Below are positions 14,696 to 22,107 of a DNA stretch of 22,107 nucleotides, piece after piece. Both the position numbers and the translations under genes were made by a program. The stretch is taken from NCBI GenBank assembly GCA_015259105.1, contig JABZGZ010000013.1, positions 1-22,107 of the forward strand, given 5' to 3'. The DNA comes from Atopobium sp. Its GTDB lineage: Bacteria > Actinomycetota > Coriobacteriia > Coriobacteriales > Atopobiaceae. Under the pieces are notes generated by a model. The model ran no database searches, was not told where the DNA came from, and worked only from the letters and a program-made list of their open reading frames with translations. How positions within the stretch are numbered: the first letter of the stretch is position 1; each line of letters begins with the position of its first letter.

Positions 14696-15937
14696 CTAGA
14701 TCAGTGAGTCTGGATCAGAAGAAATCTCTGCATTCTCCATGTCATCATGAATGCCACAGAAATCAGAACCAGGTCTTGCCATATTGCGGCAAGGAGTTCC
14801 GTTAGGGCTCACATACTTGCAACGATGAGCAATCTCTTCCTCGTCAACAGTCTCTTCAACAACCTCAGGAAGGTTGTTCAAAATGCTTGCAGCAAGGGAC
14901 TCGTTCTTGATGTCAATGTGAAGACCAGTCAGACGAGCAGCAAGTCGAGCGTTCTGGCCCTCTTTACCAATAGCCAAAGACAGCTGGTCATCAGGGACAA
15001 TAACGGTTGCGTGTCCCGTAGCGCCATCAACAATAACGCGAGAAACACGTGCAGGTGAAAGCGCAGATGCAACGCAACGAGCAGCATCGTCAAACCAAGG
15101 CACAACGTCAACGCGCTCTCCACGGAGCTCAGAGACTACGGTGCGAACACGGCTGCCCTTAGGACCAACACAAGCACCAACTGGATCAAGGCGCTCATCA
15201 ACGGAAGAGACAGCAATCTTAGAACGGACGCCAGCCTCGCGAGCAATGGAGCGAATGCTTACAACACCGTCATAAACTTCTGGAACCTCAAGCTCAAAGA
15301 GGCGACGGATAAGATCTGGATGAGTACGAGAAACAACAATTGGTGGACGCTGACGCTCACCACGAACTGCTGGCTGAGTTGCATTAGGATCGCGAACGTC
15401 TACGATAATTGCCTTAATGCGCTGGTTGTGAAGGTAACGCTCGCCTGCTGGACGCTCATCACGCTCATCAGGGAAACGACGCTGGTCAAAGTGTGGAAGC
15501 TCTGCCTCAACGCCCTCACGAATCTTAATGATGGTGAAATCAGGAGTGGACTGAAGAACAGTACCGGTGATGATGTCACCAATACGACCACGGAACTCAT
15601 CATAAATCTGTGCACGAGCAGCGTTGCGTACAAGCGTCTTGATCTCTGCCTTAGCGTGCTGTGCAGCAATACGGCTGGTATCTGGAGGAGTTACGTCTAC
15701 CTCATCAAACTCTGTGTACTCACCAGTCTCCTCGTCTGGCTCACCCTTAGGAACAAGCTCATAGACGTAGACACGACCAGTTGCCCTGTCAATGGTGACA
15801 CGAGCGCCAAAATCAAGATGGAGGACGTCAGCATAGCTCTTTGCCAGAGACTGCTCCAAACGGTCCAGAAGATACAACTCATCGATGTGCTTCTCCTGGC
15901 AAAGCAACATCAAAGCTTCCATCATTTCAGATGCCAT
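14696..15937 (-). CDS. nusA: Transcription elongation/termination factor NusA with C-terminal Cys/His tail
   Basis: RNA polymerase-binding factor that modulates pausing, termination and antitermination. It is 413 aa: N-terminal polymerase-binding domain (1-115), S1 domain (about 120-185), KH1 (VGPKGSRVRTVVSELRGERVDV, about 257-278) and KH2 (LAIGKEGQNARLAARLTGLHIDI, 321-343). After an acidic spacer comes a tail not found in ordinary NusA: C-x9-C-x10-C-x2-H, with Cys373, Cys383, Cys394 and His397, which looks like a small zinc-binding module. ATG with AGAGAGG seven bases upstream. It sits 16 bases after rimP, so the two are co-transcribed. Confidence 0.96.
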   Translation of the reverse strand: MASEMMEALMLLCQEKHIDELYLLDRLEQSLAKSYADVLHLDFGARVTIDRATGRVYVYELVPKGEPDEETGEYTEFDEVDVTPPDTSRIAAQHAKAEIKTLVRNAARAQIYDEFRGRIGDIITGTVLQSTPDFTIIKIREGVEAELPHFDQRRFPDERDERPAGERYLHNQRIKAIIVDVRDPNATQPAVRGERQRPPIVVSRTHPDLIRRLFELEVPEVYDGVVSIRSIAREAGVRSKIAVSSVDERLDPVGACVGPKGSRVRTVVSELRGERVDVVPWFDDAARCVASALSPARVSRVIVDGATGHATVIVPDDQLSLAIGKEGQNARLAARLTGLHIDIKNESLAASILNNLPEVVEETVDEEEIAHRCKYVSPNGTPCRNMARPGSDFCGIHDDMENAEISSDPDSLI

Positions 15938-15953
15938 GAATAATCCTCTCTAT

Positions 15954-16448
15954 CTACTTCTTGGCTGAGGCCGAGAAATCAAAAACTGGTTTAATGACGC
16001 ACTTCTTTAACTCAGACAGATCAACGGTACTGACCTCATCTTCTGTCTGGATTGAGATTGTTGTACCCTCAATACCCAAGAGTTTGCCAGTAAATTTACG
16101 GCGTCCCTCCGTGGCAGTAGTCTGAAGCTGAATCTCTTCTCCAGCAAAACGCTCAAAGTCTTTTGCACGACGAAGTGGACGTGCCATTCCTGGAGAAGAA
16201 ACCTCCAAGGTAAATGATGCTGGGAAAGGATCAAGCTCATCGATGGTATCTGAGATCCATGAAGTTTCTTGAGCAACTTCATCAAGAGAAATGGTCTCTG
16301 CCTTCTCATCATCATGGTCAATTCTTACTCTGACCACAGGATTCTTAGAAGAACCAACAATCTCAACATCAACAATATCAATGTGGTGATTGAGTGCAGC
16401 CTGCTCTAGTGCGGACAAGATTTTCTGTGTTGCACCTTCGTTTTGCAT
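15954..16448 (-). CDS. rimP: Ribosome maturation factor RimP
   Basis: Cytoplasmic factor needed for 30S subunit maturation. It is 164 aa, typical length. The diagnostic segment FTLEVSSPGMARPLRRAKDFERFAG corresponds to the family's LEVSSPGxxRPL motif; N-terminal VDVEIVGSSKNPVVRVRID and the C-terminal SH3-like part (TGKLLGIEGTTISIQ) also fit. AGGAGG stands four bases from the ATG, a strong ribosome site. It is the first gene of the rimP-nusA-infB cluster and follows a leader that carries a stem-loop. Confidence 0.95.
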   Translation of the reverse strand: MQNEGATQKILSALEQAALNHHIDIVDVEIVGSSKNPVVRVRIDHDDEKAETISLDEVAQETSWISDTIDELDPFPASFTLEVSSPGMARPLRRAKDFERFAGEEIQLQTTATEGRRKFTGKLLGIEGTTISIQTEDEVSTVDLSELKKCVIKPVFDFSASAKK

Positions 16449-16474
16449 TTGACCTCCTCATCTACATACAGAAA

Positions 16475-16505
16475 GGAAGCGGGGTCAAAACTCAACCCCA
16501 CTTCC
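16475..16505 (-). terminator. Stem-loop in the leuS-rimP spacer (leuS terminator or rimP leader attenuator)
   Basis: On the minus strand GGAAGTGGGGT, a nine-base loop and ACCCCGCTTCC form an 11-bp stem whose only non-Watson-Crick pair is a G-U. On the plus strand the same position would be a C-A mismatch, so selection seems to act on the minus-strand RNA. The following TTTCTG is a poor T-run. It ends only 26 bases before the rimP ATG, after a candidate promoter, which suggests attenuation as well as termination of leuS. Confidence 0.6.
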
Positions 16506-16531
16506 AACTAATAACAACTACGTTTAGAGAT

Positions 16532-16560
16532 ATCTTACGAGATAAAGGGCTTCTCGTCAA
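16532..16560 (-). promoter_or_regulatory. Candidate promoter of the rimP-nusA-infB cluster
   Basis: TTGACG (16560-16555) and TAAGAT (16537-16532) are separated by exactly 17 bases on the minus strand, 12 bases past the leuS stop. An inverted repeat ACGAGA-N9-TCTCGT (16537-16557) fills the spacer and overlaps both boxes, so a repressor site is possible. The predicted leader is about 75 bases and contains the stem-loop. Confidence 0.5.
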
Positions 16561-16572
16561 GTGTTTTTGCTG

Positions 16573-19146
16573 TTAGGCAACGATATTCACAAGTCTGCCC
16601 TTAACAACAATAACTTTTCTAATCTCTTTGCCCTCAAGCTGATCGGCAATAGCCTCAGTTGCAGCTGCAGTGAGTTCTTCCTCAGAAGCATCGGCAGAAA
16701 CCTCAATACGAGCGCGGACCTTACCCTTTAGCTGAACAGCAATCTCTACGGTATTGCTCTTTGCCTGCTCAGGATCAAACTCTGGCCAAGGCTGGTGATA
16801 GACAGGTGTATCTTTACCCAGAGCCTCATGGCTGAGCTCCTCTGCCCAGTGAGGAATGATTGGCGCCAGCATAGCTACAACGTCATTAGCAACCTTGTAG
16901 CAAAGTGCTGCATCTCTGGACTCTGCAGGAACCTCGTTGATATAGGCACTTGCCGCATTAACCAGTTCCATGACTGCAGAAATTGCAGTGTTGAACTGGC
17001 CCTTATCAAACTCAGTGGTGCAACGAATTCCCATGGCATTGAGAACACGGTTGAGCTCAAGTGACTTAGAGTCCAAGGTGGTGTGGTCGAGTACGGCAGA
17101 AGCATCAGCAGTACGAGAGAGCTCCCATACCACACGCCAGGCGCGCTTGATAAAGCGGTTTGCACCTGCAACGACCTTCTCGTCCCAGTCAAAATCCTTC
17201 TCTGGTGGAGCAACAAAGAGAATGGCAAGGCGCATAGTATCTGCACCATAAGGCTCAATAACAGAGCTTGGAGGTACCACGTTACCCTTTGACTTTGACA
17301 TGGTGTCGCCGTGCTCATCCTTGACCATGCCCTGAGTCATCAGGTTCTTAAATGGCTCGTCGATGTCAATCATGCCCAGGTCACGGAGGACCTTAGTAAA
17401 GAAGCGAGAATACAGAAGGTGCAGAATTGCGTGTTCGATGCCGCCAATGTAGTTATCTACCGGCATCCAACGGTCCACAGACTCTTTGGAGAAAGGAAGC
17501 TCGGTGTTGTGTGGATCGCAGTAGCGCAGATAGTACCAGCTGGAACAGGTAAAGGTGTCCATGGTGTCAGTGATGCGCTTTGCGGGCTTTCCGCACTGAG
17601 GACAGGTGGTCTCTACAAACTCCTTGCACTCAGCAAGAGTGTCTCCTGCTGCCAGATCAAGATTATCTGGAAGCATGACAGGAAGCTGATCATAAGGAAC
17701 AGGAACGTCACCGCAGCAATCACAGTGAATCATAGGAATTGGATTGCCCCAATAGCGCTGCCTGGAAATGAGCCAGTCACGAAGACGGAACTGGACAGTT
17801 CTACGACCAACGTTGTGCTCAGTCAGATAAGCAACAACAGCCTCTTCAGCCTCGGAATGTTTACCGCCACGGAGACCGGTAAAAGGACCAGACTGGACGA
17901 GAATACCCACGGTATCCATTGGTCCGTCCCAATCAACAGAGGTTACCTTGTACTCGGAAACTCCCTTGAGCTCCTCATAGATATCAGTTCCCTCTTCGCA
18001 GATGATAGGAACAATAGGCAGGTCGTACTTCTTTGCAAAGTCAAAGTCGCGTTTATCGCCTGATGGAACACCCATAACAGCGCCAGTACCATAGTCGAGA
18101 AGGACGTAGTCGGCAACCCAAATTGGTACGGTCTGTCCGGTGACAGGGTTAATTGCGTAACGGCCGGTGAATACACCGTGTTTCTCGCGATCTGTGCCCT
18201 GGCGGTCAATGGAAGAAACCTTTACGGCTTCCTCATGAAGAACGTCAAAAGCAGCCTTGTACTCTGAATCCCCTACCAGCTCAGCGGCAAGCTTAGACTC
18301 TGGTGGAAGTAGCATGAAGGTGCAGCCGTAAATGGTATCTGCACGAGTGGTAAAGACGGTCATCTTGGTATCGGTTGGTGTGACACCGTCAGTATCTGCC
18401 AGGGTGAAGTCAATTTCTGCGCCCTCGGAGCGACCAATCCAGTTTGCCTGCATAGCGCAAACACGCTCTGGCCAACCCTCAAGTTGATCAAGATCATCGA
18501 GGAGCTCCTGAGCGTAGTCAGTAATGCGCAGGTACCACTGGGAGAGCTCACGCTTCTCTGGAACTGCGCCACAGCGCCAGCACTTACCGTTAACTACCTG
18601 CTCGTTTGCAAGAACCGTTTTATCGTTAGGACACCAGTTAACAGGGCTTGTTGCACGATATACCAAGCCCTTCTCAAGCATCTTAAGGAAGATCCACTGA
18701 CCCCACTTGTAGTACTCAGGGTCGCAGGTGTTAAACATACGGTCTTTATCGTAGGCAAAGCCCATGCGGAACATGGTCTTTACAGCCTGGTCAATATTCT
18801 TATGGGTCCACACAGAAGGCTGAGTATTGTGCTTAATAGCAGCGTTTTCTGCAGGAAGACCGAAAGCATCAAAGCCCATTGGATGCAAAACGTCAAAGCC
18901 ACGCATACGAGCCTGACGAGCCATAGCATCGCCAATGGTGTAGTTACGAGCGTGACCCATGTGAAGATCGCCTGAAGGATAAGGGAACATCTCTAGAACG
19001 TATTTTTTAGGCCTTGAGCTGTCCTCTTCTGTCTTGTAAAGATTCTGCTCTTCCCAGACACGCTGCCACTTAGTTTCAATGGCCTCAGCGTCGTAGGCAG
19101 GAAAATCACCTGTATCGGATACGTTCTGTACTTCCTCGTTTTCCAC
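16573..19146 (-). CDS. leuS: Leucyl-tRNA synthetase
   Basis: Charges tRNA-Leu with leucine. From GTG at 19146 it is 857 aa. It contains the class I HMGH motif (62-65), a zinc-ribbon insert (CPND through CWRC), the CP1 editing domain with VFTTRADTIYG and VMGVPSGDKRD, a second Cys cluster (CDCCG, CPQCG), a tRNA-binding region with CSSWYYLRY, and MSKSKGN (from about 616). I reject the longer frame to 19209. Its extra 21 residues are encoded by a perfect hairpin and have no family counterpart, while AGAAAGGGG lies five bases before the GTG. In the editing domain the usual His before Asp is Gly (SGD rather than AHD or GHD). It follows guaB after 75 bases and no clear own promoter is seen. Confidence 0.96.
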   Translation of the reverse strand: MENEEVQNVSDTGDFPAYDAEAIETKWQRVWEEQNLYKTEEDSSRPKKYVLEMFPYPSGDLHMGHARNYTIGDAMARQARMRGFDVLHPMGFDAFGLPAENAAIKHNTQPSVWTHKNIDQAVKTMFRMGFAYDKDRMFNTCDPEYYKWGQWIFLKMLEKGLVYRATSPVNWCPNDKTVLANEQVVNGKCWRCGAVPEKRELSQWYLRITDYAQELLDDLDQLEGWPERVCAMQANWIGRSEGAEIDFTLADTDGVTPTDTKMTVFTTRADTIYGCTFMLLPPESKLAAELVGDSEYKAAFDVLHEEAVKVSSIDRQGTDREKHGVFTGRYAINPVTGQTVPIWVADYVLLDYGTGAVMGVPSGDKRDFDFAKKYDLPIVPIICEEGTDIYEELKGVSEYKVTSVDWDGPMDTVGILVQSGPFTGLRGGKHSEAEEAVVAYLTEHNVGRRTVQFRLRDWLISRQRYWGNPIPMIHCDCCGDVPVPYDQLPVMLPDNLDLAAGDTLAECKEFVETTCPQCGKPAKRITDTMDTFTCSSWYYLRYCDPHNTELPFSKESVDRWMPVDNYIGGIEHAILHLLYSRFFTKVLRDLGMIDIDEPFKNLMTQGMVKDEHGDTMSKSKGNVVPPSSVIEPYGADTMRLAILFVAPPEKDFDWDEKVVAGANRFIKRAWRVVWELSRTADASAVLDHTTLDSKSLELNRVLNAMGIRCTTEFDKGQFNTAISAVMELVNAASAYINEVPAESRDAALCYKVANDVVAMLAPIIPHWAEELSHEALGKDTPVYHQPWPEFDPEQAKSNTVEIAVQLKGKVRARIEVSADASEEELTAAATEAIADQLEGKEIRKVIVVKGRLVNIVA

Positions 19147-19169
19147 GAGTTCCCCTTTCTTATAGCGAT

Positions 19170-19198
19170 GCGTCACCAAGCAAAATACTTGGTGACGC
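19170..19198 (-). promoter_or_regulatory. Perfect stem-loop between guaB and leuS
   Basis: GCGTCACCAAG, a seven-base loop and CTTGGTGACGC form a perfect 11-bp stem. It lies 23 bases after the guaB stop and ten bases before the leuS ribosome site. No T-run follows, so it is either a non-canonical guaB end, an RNA stabiliser, or a control element for leuS translation. It is far too short to be a T-box leader. Confidence 0.65.
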
Positions 19199-19221
19199 CA
19201 GTAGTCCATAAATCCTGTGAG

Positions 19222-20745
19222 TTATGAACGGAAATTGTAACTGACCTGCTGGTTTGAGTCTTTCAGCAAGACGTCGTGTGCGCCACCCTCAACAATTGAA
19301 GTTGAAGAGACAAGTGTAATCTTTGCCTTATCGCGAAGCTCAGGAATGTCAAGAGCACCGCAGTTGCACATGGTGGATTTGACCTTCAGAAGTGATGCCT
19401 CAACGCCATCCTTCAGAGGACCTGCATATGGAACGTAGGAATCAACGCCCTCAACAAAAGAAAGACCGCGCTTATTGCCGCCAAGGTCGTAGCGCTGCCA
19501 GTTACGAGCACGTGCAGAACCCTCGCCCCAGTACTCCTTCATGTAAGAGCCGTTAACAATAACGCGGTCAGAAGGACTCTCATCAAAGCGAGCAAAGTAA
19601 CGACCAAGCATCATAAAGTCAGAACCCATAGCAAGGGCCAAAGTCATGTGATAGTCGTAGACAATTCCACCGTCAGAGCAGATTGGGATATAGACGCCAG
19701 TCTCCTCAAAGTACTCATCACGGGCGCGAGCAACATCAATGACAGAGGTTGCCTGACCACGACCAATGCCCTTCTGCTCACGAGTGATGCAGATAGAACC
19801 GCCGCCAATACCAATCTTGATAAAGTCAGCGCCAGCCTCAGCCAGGAAGCGGAAGCCCTCAGCGTCTACAACGTTGCCAGCACCAATCTTGACGGAATCA
19901 CCGTAAGTTGCACGAACCCACTCAAGGGTGCGCTTCTGCCACTCGGAGTAACCCTCAGAAGAGTCGATGCACAAAACATCAGCACCTGCCTCAACAAGCA
20001 GAGGAACGCGAGTCTCATAGTCACGAGTATTAATACCAGCGCCAACCATGTAACGCTTAGAGTCATCAAGAAGCTCATCTGGAGCAGACTTGTGGGAATC
20101 ATAATCCTTGCGGAATACAAGGCTAACCAGGTGGCCGTTCTTATCGACAATAGGAAGGGTGTTGAGCTTGTTGTCCCAGATAATATCATTTGCCTCTTTG
20201 AGGGTCGTATCCTCAGCTGCGGTAATAAGCTTATCAGCTGGGGTCATAAACTCAGAAACAAGCTTAGAGCGATCATCGCGAGAAGGACGATAATCACGAG
20301 AGGTAACAATACCTACGAGCTTACCGCGAGAAGTGCCGTCATCGGTGACAGGCATAGTGGAGTGACCAGTCTTCTCTTTAAGGTCAAGTACCTCACCAAG
20401 GGTCATTTCTGGAGTAAGCGTTGAATCGGAGACTACAAAGCCTGCCTTGTAGCTCTTAACCTCACGAACCATCTGAGCCTCATCCTCAGCGGACTGAGAG
20501 CCATAAATAAAGGCAATGCCGCCCTGCTGGGCCAAAGCAATTGCCAAACGAGGACCAGAAACTGACTGCATTACTGCAGATACCATAGGAATGTTGAGCT
20601 CAATTGCGCTTTTCTCGCCACGTTTAAACTTAACAAGAGGAGTCTTCAAAGAAACATTTGCAGGGATATTCTCAGCTGATGAATAGCCAGGAACCAAAAG
20701 GTACTCAGAAAATGTGTGTGATTCGCCTTCGAAGAACTTTGCCAT
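19222..20745 (-). CDS. guaB: IMP dehydrogenase of the Tritrichomonas foetus-like type
   Basis: Oxidises IMP to XMP with NAD, the rate-limiting step of guanine nucleotide synthesis. It is 507 aa: a TIM barrel interrupted by two CBS domains (about 110-220). The catalytic loop is GGGSICITREQKGIGRGQ with Cys319; Asp261 and Asp358 (CSDGG) are in place; the flap is RNWQRYDLGG with Arg418 and Tyr419. Typical bacterial GuaB has GPGSICTTR. This sequence instead follows the protozoan Tritrichomonas foetus enzyme nearly residue for residue as I remember it, including Lys310 and the Glu before GVDSYVPY (432 here, 431 there), the two positions tied to low mycophenolate sensitivity. ATG with AGGAGGGAG about ten bases upstream. 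The 75-base gap after the glycosyltransferase may hold its promoter. Confidence 0.96.
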   Translation of the reverse strand: MAKFFEGESHTFSEYLLVPGYSSAENIPANVSLKTPLVKFKRGEKSAIELNIPMVSAVMQSVSGPRLAIALAQQGGIAFIYGSQSAEDEAQMVREVKSYKAGFVVSDSTLTPEMTLGEVLDLKEKTGHSTMPVTDDGTSRGKLVGIVTSRDYRPSRDDRSKLVSEFMTPADKLITAAEDTTLKEANDIIWDNKLNTLPIVDKNGHLVSLVFRKDYDSHKSAPDELLDDSKRYMVGAGINTRDYETRVPLLVEAGADVLCIDSSEGYSEWQKRTLEWVRATYGDSVKIGAGNVVDAEGFRFLAEAGADFIKIGIGGGSICITREQKGIGRGQATSVIDVARARDEYFEETGVYIPICSDGGIVYDYHMTLALAMGSDFMMLGRYFARFDESPSDRVIVNGSYMKEYWGEGSARARNWQRYDLGGNKRGLSFVEGVDSYVPYAGPLKDGVEASLLKVKSTMCNCGALDIPELRDKAKITLVSSTSIVEGGAHDVLLKDSNQQVSYNFRS

Positions 20746-20762
20746 TGTTTTTGGCTCCCTCC

Positions 20763-20800
20763 TGACCTACCGGTCATGCTCAACGTGTTTTGGCATTGTA
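20763..20800 (-). promoter_or_regulatory. Possible guaB promoter element and inverted repeat
   Basis: TACAAT (20800-20795) is a plausible -10 box on the minus strand, but no good -35 lies 16-18 bases upstream. Downstream of it TGACC-N4-GGTCA (20763-20776) is a perfect short inverted repeat overlapping the start of the ribosome-site region. Together they could form a promoter with an operator. The call is tentative. Confidence 0.25.
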
Positions 20801-20820
20801 CCACCAGTGGAGTTAATTAT

Positions 20821-22107
20821 TTAATTTGAACTCCCACTTGAAGCAATAACATCCTCAAAGTTAACAGCAATGTCATGTTTAGTAGGAACCCACTCAACCT
20901 TTTTGAACAAAGCCGCAACGGTAATAGGGATATACGTCATCATAAAAATAGGGAACGTGAAGAGATTGGTAAAAATACGCCATTTCTTCTTTACATGGAA
21001 ATGCTTGTACTCCGAGATGGTGGTAATAAGCGCCAGAATAAAGAAGACCACATACATCGAGAAGACCGTCATGACCAAAGATCCCACACTCATAGCAATC
21101 TCTGCGTCAGTAGCAACGAAGCCGTGGCTCAAATAGCCAACTAGCATGTAAGTACCATTAATAAAGGCTGAAAGCAGTGTCAAAATCATGCCTGGCGCAA
21201 TGGTCATGAGCATATCGTATGAAGCAAACTGACCCTTAAAAATACCCTTAATAAGATCAAAGCCATACGAGAAGAACACCTGGTAAAAGCCTTTTGTCCA
21301 ACGCATACGCTGTGTCCACGATGCCTTGAAGGTCAAAGGCTGCTCATCAAAGAATTCTGCAGGTGCATAGCCAATTTGAATATTGTGAGCGCTGCAGAAG
21401 GTGGAGAATTGAATATCCTCGGTGAGGGTGTGGAAATCCCATCCATGCATACCTTTAATAATGCGAGAAGAAACCATCCAGCCGGAACCAGAAACAGCGC
21501 AGCTAGTGCCCATCATCATACGGGCATTATTCAAGAACTTTGCCTCGCGCATAAACCAGGTTGCGTATGCAGAGCTTACCCAGCTGGAATCAAAATTCTT
21601 TGAGTTTCTATAGCTAGTACAGACAAGATATCCTGCATCAAAAGCCTGATTCATAATCTTTAAGTAGCTTGGAGAAACCAGGTTATCGGCATCCATAATA
21701 ATGAATGCCTCGTATTTGTCGCCGTACTCATTAAGGATGCGATCAAAGCCGTAATCCATAACCCAGCTCTTACCTTTACGAGCAAGGTCATTACGCTCCC
21801 ATGTAATTGCTCCAGCTTTTCTTGCTTCTTCAGCTGTTTTATCGGTACAAGCATCTGCAACAACAAAGACATCCATCAGCTCTCGAGGATAATCCTGAGA
21901 AAGAATGGACCTGACAAGGTTGCCAATAACTGGCTCTTCATTGTGGGCAGCAATAAAGAAGGCATAGCGGTGCTGCTTTTTTGCCTCTGGAAGTTTTACC
22001 TCGCCTTTAACTAAGACACGAAGAATGTACACAATTTGATAGAAGTATGCGAGTGTAAAGAAAAGCCAGATAATAAAGTTAAAAACAACGATTGGAGTGA
22101 TACCGAG
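20821..22107 (-). CDS. Membrane family-2 glycosyltransferase (5' end outside window)
   Basis: Membrane enzyme that probably polymerises or transfers sugars for a cell-surface or secreted polysaccharide. The frame is open to the window edge; 428 residues are visible, and the GTG at 22032 is internal, because the 25 codons before it encode a hydrophobic helix that continues past it (LGITPIVVFNFIIWLFFTLAY...). Numbering from the visible start, the GT2 motifs are all present: VADACTDKT (Asp85), the metal-binding DADN (139-142), TED (229-231) and QRMRW (266-270), the QxxRW of processive enzymes such as PgaC or BcsA. At least three more membrane helices follow. No neighbouring polysaccharide genes are visible, so the product is unknown. 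It ends 75 bases before guaB. Confidence 0.88.
   Translation of the reverse strand, partial: LGITPIVVFNFIIWLFFTLAYFYQIVYILRVLVKGEVKLPEAKKQHRYAFFIAAHNEEPVIGNLVRSILSQDYPRELMDVFVVADACTDKTAEEARKAGAITWERNDLARKGKSWVMDYGFDRILNEYGDKYEAFIIMDADNLVSPSYLKIMNQAFDAGYLVCTSYRNSKNFDSSWVSSAYATWFMREAKFLNNARMMMGTSCAVSGSGWMVSSRIIKGMHGWDFHTLTEDIQFSTFCSAHNIQIGYAPAEFFDEQPLTFKASWTQRMRWTKGFYQVFFSYGFDLIKGIFKGQFASYDMLMTIAPGMILTLLSAFINGTYMLVGYLSHGFVATDAEIAMSVGSLVMTVFSMYVVFFILALITTISEYKHFHVKKKWRIFTNLFTFPIFMMTYIPITVAALFKKVEWVPTKHDIAVNFEDVIASSGSSN

Noticed and set aside
15320..15943. 207-residue plus-strand open frame opposite nusA
   Set aside because: Antisense shadow of nusA without motifs; nusA is certain from its KH domains.
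17311..18063. 250-residue plus-strand open frame opposite leuS
   Set aside because: Antisense to the LeuRS catalytic and editing domains, no supporting signal.
19147..19221. T-box riboswitch before leuS
   Set aside because: Only about 75 bases lie between guaB and leuS, with one simple hairpin and no T-box consensus or specifier region.

Overview
The window is chromosomal DNA from a moderate-GC (mid-40s percent by eye) Gram-positive-type bacterium. Every convincing gene lies on the minus strand, so transcription runs from high to low coordinates. My best guess is a member of the Coriobacteriia close to Atopobium/Lancefieldella. This rests on gene order, GC and protein flavour and is inference, not identification. 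I see no mobile element, prophage, CRISPR array or plasmid function.

Layout in transcription order. (1) 22107-20821: the 3' part of a membrane family-2 glycosyltransferase, open at the window edge. (2) 20745-19222: guaB, an IMP dehydrogenase strikingly like the Tritrichomonas foetus enzyme. (3) 19146-16573: leuS, whose start I move to a GTG behind a perfect stem-loop. (4) 16448-6606: a tightly packed run rimP-nusA-infB-rbfA-nrnA-truB-ribF-dnaG, with overlaps or short gaps throughout. It combines transcription elongation, translation initiation, ribosome maturation, nucleotide recycling, tRNA modification, flavin cofactor synthesis and the primase. (5) sigA/rpoD at 6485-5118, then tRNA-Asn(GTT) at 4996-4922 with a strong intrinsic terminator. 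(6) An ABC sugar-uptake operon mglB-mglA-mglC (4608-41) behind its own promoter and a candidate operator.

The translation/replication cluster is a recognisable core arrangement. Its unusual parts are a NusA with a C-terminal Cys/His zinc-type tail and no ylxR gene between nusA and infB; a DnaG zinc motif with one extra residue; truB and ribF in the same frame with one stop codon and three codons between them; and structured RNA in the rimP leader and between dnaG and sigA.

The most interesting object is the sugar transporter. The binding protein (MglB-like) appears to be circularly permuted. The segment that begins a normal galactose/glucose-binding protein, including the sugar-contacting Asp-Asn-Phe, sits at its C-terminus after a linker, and the mature protein begins at the strand that is normally about residue 85. 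It also carries a Tat-type lipoprotein signal. Its permease partner MglC has about 220 extra charged, coiled-coil-like residues before the first membrane helix. All ligand-contact residues I could place are retained except one conservative change, so I infer a working glucose/galactose importer with non-standard architecture. As I recall, a permuted MglB is known from Treponema pallidum (Tp0684), so the fold has a precedent, but its presence here deserves checking.
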